From Hemibagrus wyckioides (taxonomy: Eukaryota > Chordata > Actinopteri > Siluriformes > Bagridae), in NCBI RefSeq assembly GCF_019097595.1, contig NC_080710.1, positions 23,561,780 through 23,625,779 of the forward strand: 64,000 bases of DNA, read 5' to 3'. This document shows, piece by piece, positions 25,247 through 37,728 of this stretch. Numbering within the stretch: the first letter of the stretch is position 1; every line of letters starts with the position of its first letter. Position numbers and translations under genes: made by a program. The notes beneath the pieces are model-generated. The model ran no database searches. It was not told the origin of the DNA and saw nothing but the letters and a program-made list of their open reading frames with translations.

Positions 25247-28200
25247 CATTGGTATGTGAGATATATATGAGCCCTGTCAGTGTAAATGAGCTGAAGTGTG
25301 CTGGAGTGTTCAGCACTAAATCTTGCTATGATTTTTCACACACAGCAGAAGCTGGTTCTTGTCTCGCTTTATTCATCATTATTTAGCCGGTATTACAGAA
25401 GGTGCCACTTCTATGAGCTTGTAATTGGAGTGCATTACATCGGCAACAACTTCTTCCTATTATTTGCCTGAATTCATCTCAGTGTTTTCAGTCGCCGTAG
25501 CTGTGCCACGTTTCCCGATTAAACATTACCCCATTTCCCGGCCGTGTATCCGATGCGCTCATTGAGCACAACCTGTTCGCATTTCAAGGCTGATGCATCT
25601 CATTATGAGCGTCCGCTGAAGGGAGCGCTAATTCAGGCTGTGCTTAGTGCAGTACCACGAAGAGTTGGCCGAGGGCAACATGTATAACAGCATGCCCAAA
25701 GTCTGCAGGTTAACAAAGCTGACCTGCCCTCCTGAGGCAGCATGATGGCTAACATAAATCATTCACACTCTGCTCGTACACTTTGTTTCACACCTCCATA
25801 CGGCCATTACGGGCCTCCATGAGCCACCAGTGTGCGTATTGGCATTGTAGCCTACACCTGCAGCTGCCACAGGTGTGCTGTATCCTGCTGTTTTTCTTTC
25901 ATTTAGTTTTATATTTTCTGCATGGTAGGTGGCTGGAGGGGTATAGGAGGCTAGATGTCAAAGCATTTCAGAGAAAGAATGTGTCCCAAATCATATTCAC
26001 TGTACTGTGAGTCTATTGCAGTGCCAATGTCCTAAACCAGTATAGGTTTAGCGCTCCAAATATCCATATCTGGATTTGGACTTAAACCCTAAGTGGGTGT
26101 GTCCTAAACTCTACCCTGACCTAACACTGGGCAAAAACAGAGGTAGAAATGGCATCACTGCCAGTATTGCCAGTATAAAATTTTTGCTCTGACTGTTCAT
26201 AGGGTTTCCAAAATAATATATGGTGTTGGAATTTGAGATTTACATAGTATTTGTATGATGTAGCAAATTTAGAACCTAAAATGTAATCAAACTAGTACTA
26301 GATTTAAACCCTGATCTGGGAGATACTAAGAATGAATGAAAGCTGTGTTGTAATGGTCATGTCCTTTTTTTTATCCTACAAGATTTTTTATTTATCTAAG
26401 TTACTTACTATAGCATAAAAGTAAAATAATTCCAATAAATTTTTTCAGACTTACACAGTCCAAAACATTACGTCAAAATTCTATGGTAGCAGCAATCTAT
26501 CATTGTATTGACATACATTTAGTGCAGCAGCATACCATTTGATGTGTTGATGTCTACCAGTTTACAACCACTTTGAATCTGTTTAAATGTTCTGCTTGTA
26601 ATTTTAAAGCTCTTCCAATTTTGTCACAAGCTAGGATGAGATATTTTTAAGCCGAAGTTTAAGTCGCAGACACAACAGCCGACAGTCATCTTGGTGTGTC
26701 TTGGTTTGAAAAGACAGGATGAGTGCTTGAGGTGCTGTAGGAAGTGCTTCTGCATGCTGCTTTTCAGAAAATGACTTTACCCCCAGAGAAGTTTTGGAGT
26801 GCTTTTATCTTCTCTGTCTAGCATGCAACCTCAAATTCGTGGCATCTTCAAGAGCTTGTCTTGCGTTGGAAAACTTTGTGAAACCAAGACCAAACCAAGT
26901 CCAAATAACAGGGTAGCCAGATAACAGAGTAGTAACACTGACCCTCAAAATAACAAATACGTTCCTCGGGAGATGGCAAACCTGGCACTGTTTCACAGAA
27001 AGAGTGGATTATATCAGAGAGATCATGTGGGTATAGGGCTAAGGTTGCATGGCCATATAGTTCTAAATATATCCGAATGTGAAATAGGGTTTAGTGTTCC
27101 AGGTGCAGTGGCACGGAGACACACAGCTGTGTGCTTTAAAACACACGCTCAGTATGGTCAGTAGCAGTCATGCCTATAAACCAGTACACCACATCATGGT
27201 TGTAATGGTTCTCTCAGTGACCTGTAAATTGTAAACTCTTAACTTCCTGGGATGAGTCAGCTGGTCCGGTCTTACTGTAGAGTCTCATAACTACATTACT
27301 TTCACTGTAGTTCCCGAATCTCACATAGCCAGACCTTCAGCAATAGGTCTGGACTCCATAGAAGCTTTTACTGGCCAAGGAGTGCTCAAGAGGGCTTCTG
27401 ACTGACATGTAAAGCTATCAGTGACATTTTTTTTGTTCAGCGTCAAAAAATGTAATGTCAATGTCTCTACAAAATTAGACCGGCATGCAACCATGGATTG
27501 TTCATTTATGAAATCTTGACTTATGATAATTAATGAGTGTATGCCATTAACTTCACATAATTTGAAAAATCCAGTGTTTAGCTAATCCTCAGCTATCTCA
27601 CAATCATAGCTGCAAACAGCTTCCTTCTTCCATGAAGGCAGTACTGTATCACAGCAATTTTTGTTTCCAGGCTGGCCGCTAAAAAAATGCAACACACATC
27701 TCTCGGAAATCCTATAGAATCCAGCCAGCCGGCAGTTTGTGGGCGTGACGTCTTAAGCTGAGACTACTGAATAACTAATGCTTGCTGTGTAATAGGCTTC
27801 AATGAGAATAATTTAATAATAATCTTATCTACCTAAGTAGTATTTCCTCTCCCTGTAGGTGCCTGTGATGAAGTGCTCTCTGGCATTTCGAATATTTCTG
27901 GATGTTTAATTCTCCAGAATTTGAATTCAACACAATTCATTTATGGATCTCAGATTTATTTACTTATTTATTTTTTGCTCAGATGCTGACAAAGGGTTTT
28001 TTTAAACCATCCTAGAAATGATCGATATCCATAAAGATGAGCCAAGAGTTATAATCAGTTATAATATGTTGATTTGTGGTTAGATGCATCAACGGCTATG
28101 TTATCACATGATAGCACCGGAAAAAAAAAAAAAACAGATAGAAGAATGTCAGATCAATCAGACCTCTATGCCCCTTCCTGCCAAAACTCAAATAAACGCA

Positions 28201-29364
28201 ATGACACACGGACAGAATGGAGCCAATGATGCATTGCTATCTCTGTACAATCCTCCGTACAATCTCTGCTTTAAAATGTGTTTTCCGGCCAGATTGAAAT
28301 GTCACTTTATCTCGTATAACCCAGCACTGAATGAATGTGGCGTGAAGGCTTGTTTCTTTTGGAGACAATACCTTACCCCCTCACTGTGGGCGTCTACACC
28401 TGTTCTGTGTCTGCCAGGCTGAAATTGAGATGTCAGACAGGGCCACAGGGAGTGGGCTTACAAGAGCGAGAGCGAGAGAGAAAGACATTTAAATTGCCAC
28501 ATGCAATATTATACAGCCGTGGAGACAGACATGGAGGCTTGTGTTTTGACAAGGGGACCATGTCATATGTTTGGATGCTGATAAAGATGCAATCTGAGCT
28601 TCCGGACATTTTTTTTTTTGGCCTGTCTACCCTTGTTTGCACTTTCACTTTCACACCATGGGCACCTTGTTTGCACTCTTGCATCTTGCCTGACCTATTG
28701 TACCAGCAAGTCCGGCCTTTTTCAACTGTCAGTAATGCAACTGGATATGATTTGGTGGAGAGAGGAAAAGTTACCATAATCAACCTACCCAGCAAAGTAG
28801 ATTCTTCTCTCAGCACTGATTTAAATAGCTGTGTTATATTTGGTAATATTCTCCCAATCACATGTCACCAGCATGACACTGACACCTGAATGACCAACAC
28901 TAAGGACTTGTTTTGCTTAGAAACTTTTATCCTCGGTTCCCTGATGCATCCACGTATTGTGTTTTCGATGCTCATCAGCATCATCAGCTGGCAGTGGTGC
29001 AAGGTCTGTGATTGGCTGTTCAGCCTAGCGAACAGAACAAGCAAACAGCAATCTCTAGAGAGCACACATACAGAATATCTCATTCATCTTTTTCAACTTC
29101 GGCTCAGCTGCTCAGCATTTCTCAACTTCCGCTCATCTGATGTATCTAGTTGTTTTGGGTTTTTTTTAAACAAAACGGCTGAGTAAGACTTTTTAAACAG
29201 ATTCACAGAGGCTTGAAAGTGGTAACTAGGCTACTTTGATTGACTACATCCCAAATCATATACAACTGCACTGAATATTTATATTCATTCATTTTCATAA
29301 TGAATAACAGTGAAAAACACTGAGCATGCGATGAAAATGCAACCTAAATTGCCCTCTGTTACAT

Positions 29365-29513
29365 TTCTACATTTATTCATTTGGCAAATGCTTTTATCAA
29401 AAGATTAGAGATGAGGGCCTTACTTAAACACCGACAGTTACAGCTTAATGGTACTGCTATTGAAACTCTCATCTATTGGATAAACATTCCAGAGCCTTAA
29501 CTACCAACCCTAT
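29365..29513 (-). mobile_element. SINE family A, strongly diverged copy
   Basis: Segments atttggcaaatgcttttatc, gagggccttacttaaac, attgaaactc and ccttaactacc appear in the same order as in the better copies at 29683 and 42275, with many substitutions. Confidence 0.45.
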
Positions 29514-29574
29514 AATTGCCCCAAAGCATCATATTCACACACTCAAATAAACATTTGCATCAAAATCCATAACC

Positions 29575-29655
29575 AGCATGGTTTTGGTGGTGGGAGAAAA
29601 CTATAGAACACCCCAGGAAGTCAGGGAGGTAAATCTTCAGACACATAGCAACCTG
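29575..29655 (-). mobile_element. SINE family B fragment (reverse, diverged)
   Basis: Segments tttggtggtgggagaaaact and agaacaccccaggaagtcag resemble the reverse complement of the cctcccccagtccaaagac region of family B seen at 42601-42846. Confidence 0.3.
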
Positions 29656-29682
29656 AGCCTAGGATACAACCATTACATTTCT

Positions 29683-29790
29683 GTCATTTAGCAGACAGCC
29701 TTATCCCCAGGAGTAATTTAGGGTTAAGGGCCTTGTTCAGGGGCCCAGCAGTGGCAGCTTGGTGGACCTGGGATTCATGTCAGCCATCAG
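29683..29790 (-). mobile_element. SINE family A, truncated (reverse)
   Basis: Contains catttagcagacagcctta, ggttaagggccttgttcagg, ggcccagcagtggcagcttg and the box B-like gggattcatgtc, then breaks off before the box A region. It lies 170 bp from the diverged copy at 29365, so the locus has taken repeated insertions. Confidence 0.6.
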
Positions 29791-31672
29791 ATGATTGCCC
29801 TGAGTGGACATGAGAAGACATGATGTGATGTCTTCAGCTAGTCTTGTTTAGCGCCGATTCCTCACCGTCATCGTGCGGCCACTCCAGACACTCGCTCACC
29901 GTACCTTATGGAATCCTGATTCTATCAGAAAAGAAGATGGAGAGAAACAGTGCTATTTTTTTTTTTTTTTTTTACAACCATCCTGTACCACATGGCTCTG
30001 GTCACACCTGGACACAACTGTCAGGAAGACGGATGCCCCATTACCGCAGCTGTAATTGGCACTCTCGGCGGCCCAAATCAATATCATAGCCCATGTTTGC
30101 TCTGCACCACAGACCTGCCGTGTTACCTAAACCTGCAACCGCACTCAGGCTCCAGTGAGAGAAGGAGCCATTTCATCTCTTCATTAGTTCATGGCCATGC
30201 AGTTCAGCACAGATCTACGGCAGCAATTTCCAAAATAACAGAGACTGTATGAAAGATGAGGAGGCTCAGGGGCATAATGAAACAAAATATGAAATTGCAG
30301 CTTTGTCTGAAAGAAAAAAACATCAAAACAAGGTTTCCATGACAAACCGGGTTTCCATTAGACAAGCAACATCACTCAAAAACATCAAATCAGACATTAT
30401 AAAATTACAAAATTCCCCCTGACAAGAAATCAGATTGGCTTTATGTTCCTGTTTAGTGTAATAGATTTTTATGCTGTGCACCGTGGTAGTCAAATCCTTC
30501 TCAGTGATGTAATGTGCATGTGGCTCTATGTGCCTCTGTGTGTGTGTGTGTGTTATAATAAAACCCCACTAAAATGGGTCAATGGTGAAATAGAACAGGA
30601 CCATAGGGGTGATAAGTAATGAATTTTAGCTCATAATCTAAACCAATGAGGGTCAAAAATTAATTGGTTTAAGTCAGTGCCTCTGTGTAAACTGTCTTCT
30701 ATCACCAGCACACCCTATACAGGCTAAAGACCTGCGCAGTGCACCAACACAGATTATACTCTGATATCATATGAGTAAGGGGTTTAATGGTATTGTGTAT
30801 TTGGTCAGGTGTAAGTTACTATTTTTCCAGTTTTTTTCACGGTTCATAACTTCATGGCCTAAGCTGATACGGGTGATGCAGTGCACCAGTAGAATAAAAT
30901 CTATTGGTTTAAAGTTGTGTTAATGTTAATAACATTGCTATTAGGACCGCCTCTTCACACAAACACAAAGACAAAATAGGATTTTTTAGGGCTAGTACTT
31001 ACCACTCGACTTTGTGAATCTATACTATTGGTACAGTTAAGTAGCCCCATTAAGTTACATGAACTTATTTCTTCACTTTAACTCTGATTGTCGCGACACG
31101 TTTTGATTATTGAACTCAAGTTTGAAAAACTAACTAGTCAAGTTGAGTGAAGATGACTAGTCAAGTTCAACCAGCTTGAAATGTTTTACAGTGAATGTTA
31201 GTTACTGCATTTTATTCAGAAGAAAAATAAATAAAAATGACAAACTATATATTTAATATCTCACTTAATATGTGATATGTGAACCATCACTTTTTTGAAA
31301 GCTTTTTTAAGTCAGCGCAGTCATTGTAACCACTAACATACCGATATGAAATTGATATGGAACCAGAATGATTAGAAATGATCAAATCACACCTCTTAAT
31401 GAGTAATTATTGATTCCTAATACATCGCTTTTTACTGGGTTTTTAACCAACAGCCATAAATAACAAGAATATATAAGATTTATATTAACCTTTATTTTTT
31501 AGCTTGTATGAAAAGAGGTTCCTTGACTAAAATACTATGATAAAAGTTAACATTATAAATTTAGGTTATGCTGAAAAGTATCAGTTTTTAAATGATTTGC
31601 TCTTTATATACAATGAACAACGTTAAAAGCATAATGAACAGTCATTAATACGATCTTCCTTTTCTCATTCAG

Positions 31673-31966
31673 AACCACCAATCCCAATCGCACCACCTCA
31701 GCTGACGGCAGTGGGTGCCACCTATCTGTGGATCCAGCTCAACGCTAACTCAATCAACGGTGACGGCCCTATCATCGAGAAAGAGGTGGAGTACCGCACC
31801 ATGTCTGGGAGCCTGATTGACATCCAGCCAGTGGATAAGCCGAACCACAAGATCGGCCACCTTGACCCAGACACTGAGTATGAGATCAGTGTTCTACTAA
31901 CAAGACCCAATGAGGGCGGCACTGGAGCTCCAGGTCCACCACTGCGCGCCAGGACCAAGTGTGCTG
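31673..31966 (+). CDS. ptprm: ptprm exon: fibronectin type III repeat 1
   Basis: This 294 bp exon encodes the whole first FN3 repeat and is flanked by phase 1 introns on both sides. It begins [19 protein letters not shown] and contains [32 protein letters not shown] and GGTGAPGPP, then RTKCA. IGHLDPD and NANSINGDG point to PTPRM. As I recall them, PTPRK, PTPRT and PTPRU read LWHLDPD, and PTPRT and PTPRK read NANSIIGDG. This is one of the best conserved segments in the window. FN3 repeats form the rigid spacer that sets the intermembrane distance in PTP-mu adhesions. Donor: gtgagt. Confidence 0.97.
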
Positions 31967-32644
31967 GTGAGTTCCTAAGCCTCTGTTGTCTCCTCCTGTG
32001 TCTTTTATTCATGAGCTGCATTGCCCGATGATTTGTGAAGAAATGAAAAGATGGTCCTCCTGTGAGGTTTAAATCAACACCAGATTGGAAAGCTTCTTTA
32101 ATAGGGAGTTCATTCTTGTTCGGTCTGGAAGGAAAATGATATTTTCATAACACAATAAGTTATTCCCTGTCCATTTCACACTTCAGACGCTCTTAAAAAT
32201 GCTTGATTTTAAAATCATATTTTCAGCGAGTGACTGGAAAATGTTTCATTTTTTTCATAATAAACAGCTTAAATAACATTTAATATAAAATATTTGCACT
32301 GCGTAATTTCAATATTTTTCAACTACTGACCTCACAAAGTTCTCTCTCAATGAAACTGACCATAATATTTGCAGACTAACTCCTAAGTCTGATATGGTCC
32401 TAGGACACTGAGCCCTGGTTGAGGAAAGGTTATGTCTACAAGTATTAAATGATTAACCGCCATTAAAATTTATCATTTGTGCTAAACTGCCCAACACTTT
32501 GGCGCAAAAATAATTTAGCTTAGCATAGCCTAGCAATTTAGTTACCTAGCTAGCTGTGGCTTTGAATGCTGAGGCAATAGCAGTGTTCAGTTACACTGAG
32601 GTAAAAATTTAGCCACAATATAGAAATAACAGCTGTAAGCTTCC

Positions 32645-32886
32645 TGGTGTTCCAGCGGCAGGATCCCGCGCTCTCATTGCCGCGGCCCGGGTTCGATTCC
32701 TGGGCAGAACGCTAACCCAGCCACTGAAGAGTTAACTCTCAGTGCCGGTCCCAAGCCCGGATTAAATGGGAGGGTTGCGTCAGGAAGGGCATCCTGTGTA
32801 AAACCTGTGCCAAATCGAAATATGCAGACCAAATGATCTGCTGTGGTGGCCCCAAAGAGGGAGCAGCTGAAACAACAACAACAACA
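32645..32886 (+). mobile_element. tRNA-derived SINE, family C
   Basis: A near complete tRNA-like head with a perfect box B, GGTTCGATTCC at 32690-32700. A body follows with ggtcccaagcccggattaaa, gggagggttgcgtcaggaag and ggcatcctgtgtaaaacctg, then a CAA-repeat tail (aacaacaacaacaac) ending about 32886. The body is one of the most widespread fish short repeats, which supports a teleost source. The upstream box A is only approximate. Confidence 0.75.
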
Positions 32887-33138
32887 TAGATATAACAGCT
32901 ATAAATATTCAATTCTCAAGTGGCAGTAAATCCAGCTAGAATTTGAATAATGCTGTCATTCTAATACACTGTACATTCTGCAGTAACATGTCATTTATAG
33001 GAAACACTTTGCATAATCTATTAATTATAAAAAAAACCAATAAAAAATATTTTTCAATCAACAAAGAAAAAATGTGATGGTTGACAAGGTGATGTTTTCT
33101 GTTAGAGGGTATTAATTTTATAGATTCATATGTAACAT

Positions 33139-33356
33139 GACTTAGTTGTTAGCACATTTTCCCTCATGTCTCTGGGGTTGGCAGTTCGAGTCCCGCCTCA
33201 GTCATGTGTGCACAGAGTTTACAGTTATCCCTGCACTTTGGGGGTTTCTTCTGATTACTGTAGTTTTGTCCCCCAGTCTAAAGTGACCCTCTGTAGGATA
33301 AGCTGCTTGATGGATGGATGGATGGATGGATGGATGGATGGATGGATGGATGGATG

Positions 33357-33357
<1 letters not shown>
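33139..33357 (+). mobile_element. SINE family B with (ATGG)n tail
   Basis: The head has a tRNA-like A region (acttagttgttagcac) and a box B match, AGTTCGAGTCC at 33183-33193. The body carries cagagtttaca, gggggtttcttctgatta and ccctctgtaggataagc. The tail is a (TGGA)n run that passes directly into (TAGA)n at 33357-33426. The middle is shortened compared with 42601-42846. Confidence 0.65.

Positions 33358-33426
<69 letters not shown>
33309..33426. repeat. (TGGA)n-(TAGA)n compound tetranucleotide array
   Basis: About 12 TGGA units grade into about 17 TAGA units. The array is the tail of the SINE at 33139, with the second motif probably derived from the first by substitution and expansion. Confidence 0.9.
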
Positions 33427-33427
<1 letters not shown>

Positions 33428-33628
33428 GTGTATGGATGGATGTATAGATGGATGACAGGCTGCATGTTTGTGTTGTGTTAACTTTTATAACAGGAACTAA
33501 CATTGCTTGCAGACCTTTCACAAAAAGAATGTACTGTTCACTAATAATCAGTTATTAATTGTTGATTAATTGCTGTGGTGTTAATGGAATGAACTATTTT
33601 GGTACTTGCATTTACTGGAAAATAGTGA

Positions 33629-33776
<148 letters not shown>

Positions 33777-34479
33777 GCATGAGCTCTGTCTGCCACTAAA
33801 TTGCTGGGGAAATGCTGCACAAACACAGGATGTGATAAAAGGAATGTGTGGTGCTTTTCGTTGACTAGCCTTTGAATCATCCATGCCTTTCAGCTGACTT
33901 TCTTTTGTAAATCTATTGTTTCTACAGCAATCTGAGGAAGAGGTCATAGCAAGTGTTCAATTAGTCATACAGCCAAGTAATGTTGTTTATCAGAAAGAAC
34001 GTTGCTTTGTCTTTCATCACATTTTCATTGGACTCAAGTTTGCTTTATACTACAAAGAGAAGGTGTGGGACTGTGAAAATAACAGAAATGACTTTGGTAG
34101 TGTTCTTCTGATCAAGATTACATTTATTATTAATCTGAAGGTTTTGAATCACTTGATAGATTTGAGAGTTCATGGATCAGTTGAATTCCACGTCTTTAGT
34201 TTATGTGAGGAATCAGAAACAGACCCCTGATTATTTCCGTGTCCTGCACCTGGATTAGCTTTACACTGCACATTTTAGTGTTTTCCTTACTCCCAACACA
34301 CCTGACTCAACCCACCATGGGGGTAAAAGCAGTGTGTTAGAGCAGGCTATGCAGAAAAATGTGCACTATAGCCTCTGTCCTGGCCTTTTTTTTTTTTTTT
34401 TTTAAATTGAAGTTTGCCTTGAGGGAGCAACTATTGGTTTCCTATCCATAAGACTTGTCTGGAACAACATTAGCAGCGA

Positions 34480-34990
34480 GCAATGAGAAGGCTAATGCTA
34501 AGTTCATTACAATCAAATAAACACTGCCATTGTTTACTCGCTCAGTATTTTCCCTGCATAGTAAGCAGGCATACAGCCCCCCATTTAACACAATGTCCAG
34601 TGCATGTATCCCTCCTGGAGGGAGGAAATACATCTCCCGTAATGGCATAGATACATTAATGTTATTAAGGACTCGTCAAAAACGCTGGGCACATTAGCAA
34701 CATGGCTCGGGACCCCCTGGGCTACAAACAAACGGTGCGCAATTATCACAGTAATTAAACAGGTGCAATGACTCTTCTTTTAAATGACTGCAGTGATTAG
34801 TGCAATGGCAGGAATGAAGAAGGGTATCCGCATCTCTCTCTGATGCCAAGCTAATCGCTTTTCCATTTGCTTTTGCGCTAACCAACCATTAGCGCACCAT
34901 GTTGTGCATCAGCCAATGGGCAAAAAGATGCTAAGGGCGTAGTAAAAGCCCATTTACATAAATCACACTTTCATTATTTATTCACTTGTC
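34480..34990. promoter_or_regulatory. Candidate conserved non-coding element
   Basis: About 500 bp without repeats or open frames, in the middle of a repeat-rich intron. It holds a convergent pair of forkhead-type sites, ATAAACA (34517-34523) and TGTTTAC (34531-34537). It also has an 8 bp inverted repeat, TGCGCTAA (34874-34881) and TTAGCGCA (34889-34896), and several TAAT/ATTA cores. The regulatory role is inferred from composition only. Confidence 0.3.
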
Positions 34991-36214
34991 TGCTCAACAT
35001 TAGCTTTTAGCCCCTCGGGATAGCAAGCCATACAAAAACAGCTAGGAAGCCTTTTTTCTGTTACTATCAAATAAAAAACAAGACAGATTGTAGTGATATC
35101 TCGCCAACAGGGTAATGATGATAAGACGTATGAAGTCATAGTTTCGGCTTCGGGGAAAACCCTTTCAAGAGCACCTAGCCGTACCGGGCGCTGTCTAGAG
35201 CTGGGAGAGGTGACGAGGTGTACTTAGGAGACAGGAGGCAGAGACGGATCACAATGAGGCATGGGATATCATATGCCATCAGGAGGAACTTTCAGAAGTT
35301 ACAAGAGGCCAAGCGGAGATCAAGCTCACCTCACAGCATGCCAAGACATGCCCTGGATCCAGCCTACATGCCCCTTACCTTAGAATGACATTTCACAGAC
35401 ACACACACACCAGAGATTCTGTTCATGCTGGGTGTCACACACATCAGCCCTGGCCAGTGACTTCTCCTGGTGATCACACTTATGTCAGGTCAAAAACTAA
35501 TCACCAAACACCAAAGGGTCATGACCAAGGTTACATATACACCTTTACTTTATCTGATATCAAGCAAAATGTCCACAAATTGATAGATACTTTTGCTACA
35601 ATAATTTGCCAGTCTCGTCCTGCATTTCCAAGGATTTCGAAGACTCTACTGTTGCTACAAACATGACGTCAGAGCACCGGCTGTTAGACGGCAGGCTGGT
35701 TGATTCAGCAGTCTGTGGATTTCAGAAGATTTAATTGCAGGTGTAGTGATAGGTGTAATTACACCATGCCCCAGGCTAGCGACCCGGGGTAATTGTTATA
35801 ATGAAGTGTGTATATTTCATTATGAGAGCTAATGTTTGACTTCCACAGGCTTGCTAGACACTGACCAGACGTGTGTAACGACGTGTGGAACTACAGCAGA
35901 CTTCTCGATGTTTATGTTTACTTTAACATATCTGTGGCAGTATATACCGCAAGATCTGAACTTCTACAGCAGTGCTTTTTTACATGGCATAAATATCAGA
36001 ATAATATCTCTATAATATAATTTATATAATTTGTCAGCCAAAAAAAGTAGTAATAATAGTAAAATAATAACAGTAATAATCATTTTTATTGTTTAAGACA
36101 GTTTTATACAGGCTTTTCATACACTGATAAATGTCCTTAATATGTTATTTGCCATGTTTTCATTAAGAGTCAGTTGAAATGTAAATAATTTTACATTTAT
36201 TATGAGGTGGCTTA

Positions 36215-36375
36215 TCAGTTTCCTCCCCCAGTCCAGAGATATGCCTCGTAGGCTGATTGGCATCTCTACATTTAAATTGTTAGTCATGTGTGAATGGGTG
36301 TGTCAGTGAGTGTGTATGATTGTGCACTGTGATAGACTTGACTTCCTGTCCAGGCTGTACTCTGCCTTGTGCCCT
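36215..36375 (+). mobile_element. SINE family B fragment
   Basis: Carries gtttcctcccccagtccaga, ggctgattggcatctctac and tgtgccctgagtctag, matching the middle of the copy at 42601-42846. Both head and tetranucleotide tail are missing. Confidence 0.55.
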
Positions 36376-36765
36376 GAGTCTAGCAGTGTTAGTTGACAAT
36401 GTTGGTGCCATTGTGCTGAAATGATCTTGCAGTCACTTGGATTCTAGATGGAACTAAAAATGTTAAACCCTATTCCCTATGTCCATTTTAGGACGAGAAA
36501 CAAGCGAGCTATCAGCTGCGCTAGTCTGAATTTTGTGGTGTGTGTGTGTGTGTGTGATGAGGGCAGGTCAGTGATTAGTGCGCAGAGGCAGTAGATAACC
36601 TGGAAAACATTGTGTGTGTATGTGTGTGTGTGAGTGTGTGTGATATCAGTATGTTCATTGCTGGGAAAGTTTGAAATGAGGAAATAACAAACTAAAAAAA
36701 GTCTAAAAAAATTTGCTGATATGTGCAGTCACACCCTGTGTGTTTGTTCCAGTGTGTGTTTGTTC

Positions 36766-36769
<4 letters not shown>

Positions 36770-36814
<45 letters not shown>
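36770..36814. repeat. (TG)n microsatellite
   Basis: A perfect TG run preceded by two copies of a tgtgtttgttccag segment; smaller TG runs lie at 36537-36556 and 36610-36643. Confidence 0.9.
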
Positions 36815-36818
<4 letters not shown>

Positions 36819-37683
36819 TGTGAGTGAGCATGTAGCCAGTAGTGCACTTTTTTGCAGGCGACAAGTTTCTCAGATGAGGTAAACAGGAAAACAAATATCC
36901 AAAGCAATTATAGAAAGAAATGTTCCCCTGAACCCTTCAGCTTTCTGTCTACTGCCATTTCATTTACACTGGTGTTTGGCAGGGCAGAGCCTGCATTGTG
37001 TAACATGACAAACTTTAGATCAGATTGGAGTCTGGCTTTTTTTCCTCAGCCTCCTCCTCCTCAAGTTGGCTTTGACTTTTTTTTGTTGTTGTCGTTATTC
37101 TTCCTCTGTATGTACTGAAATTGCCTTAAGTATATCGATGCAACATTCTGTACTGTGAATTGTAGACATTTAAATGACTGTGCGTGAGTGTGTACATGTG
37201 AGTGTGTGGGCATGTGCCATTTTCCCAACACACACTATGTTTCACTCCGATGAGCAGTATCTCATTTTGCTTAATGAAAATGAGAGTTAACGACTTAACA
37301 AAGAAAAGGAGGTTAAATGAATTAATTAGTCTAAAAATAGATTTCAGTGTCCGATCAGCTACTCATTACTGAGTAACGCGGAAAATGTCTTCGGTATCTG
37401 AGAAACATGTACTGACCTGTCTTAGAGTAAAGTTTACCATTTCCTTTTTTTTTCTATTAATCTTTTTAATGTTATTATTTTAGTTTGCGGCAGAGAAAGC
37501 CTACCAATTTGTTTGACTGATGAATGAAGAAACAAAGCACAGATGAGATGACTTCACCGTGTACTTCATGAATTAAATCTATAAAACAACATCACTGTGA
37601 CAAATTTCTCACTGAACAGATTCGCTTCATTACCTTTTTTTTTTAGACTGTTTTCATTCAGCCATGTCTGTGTGTATGAAAGA

Positions 37684-37684
37684 G

Positions 37685-37725
<41 letters not shown>
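37684..37725. repeat. (GA)n microsatellite
   Basis: A nearly perfect GA run with one GC interruption. Confidence 0.9.

Positions 37726-37728
<3 letters not shown>

Larger units (their letters stand above)
23013..31672 (+). other. ptprm intron between Ig and FN3-1 (phase 1)
   Basis: An 8.66 kb intron, gtaagt...ttcag. It holds the degenerate GAATA array (23156-23707), (TG)n runs near 23986-24016, 25218-25242 and 30538-30552, a possible degenerate transposon segment (24625-24840), a repeat-poor block (about 25390-25700) and three partial SINE pieces (29365-29790). The 184-codon frame at 28335-28889 shows no protein features. Confidence 0.85.

Noticed and set aside
28335..28889. 184-codon open frame on the + strand, the longest in the window
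   Set aside because: Composition is low-complexity in places (RERERER), there is no domain, no splice or promoter context, and an antisense frame covers the same DNA. It is chance.
31020..31200. Segments with repeated aactagtcaagtt words
   Set aside because: Looks like a degenerate dispersed repeat, but neither boundaries nor termini could be defined.
33166..33521. Frames made of MDGW, IYLS or HPSI repeats
   Set aside because: Translations of the (TGGA)n and (TAGA)n arrays.
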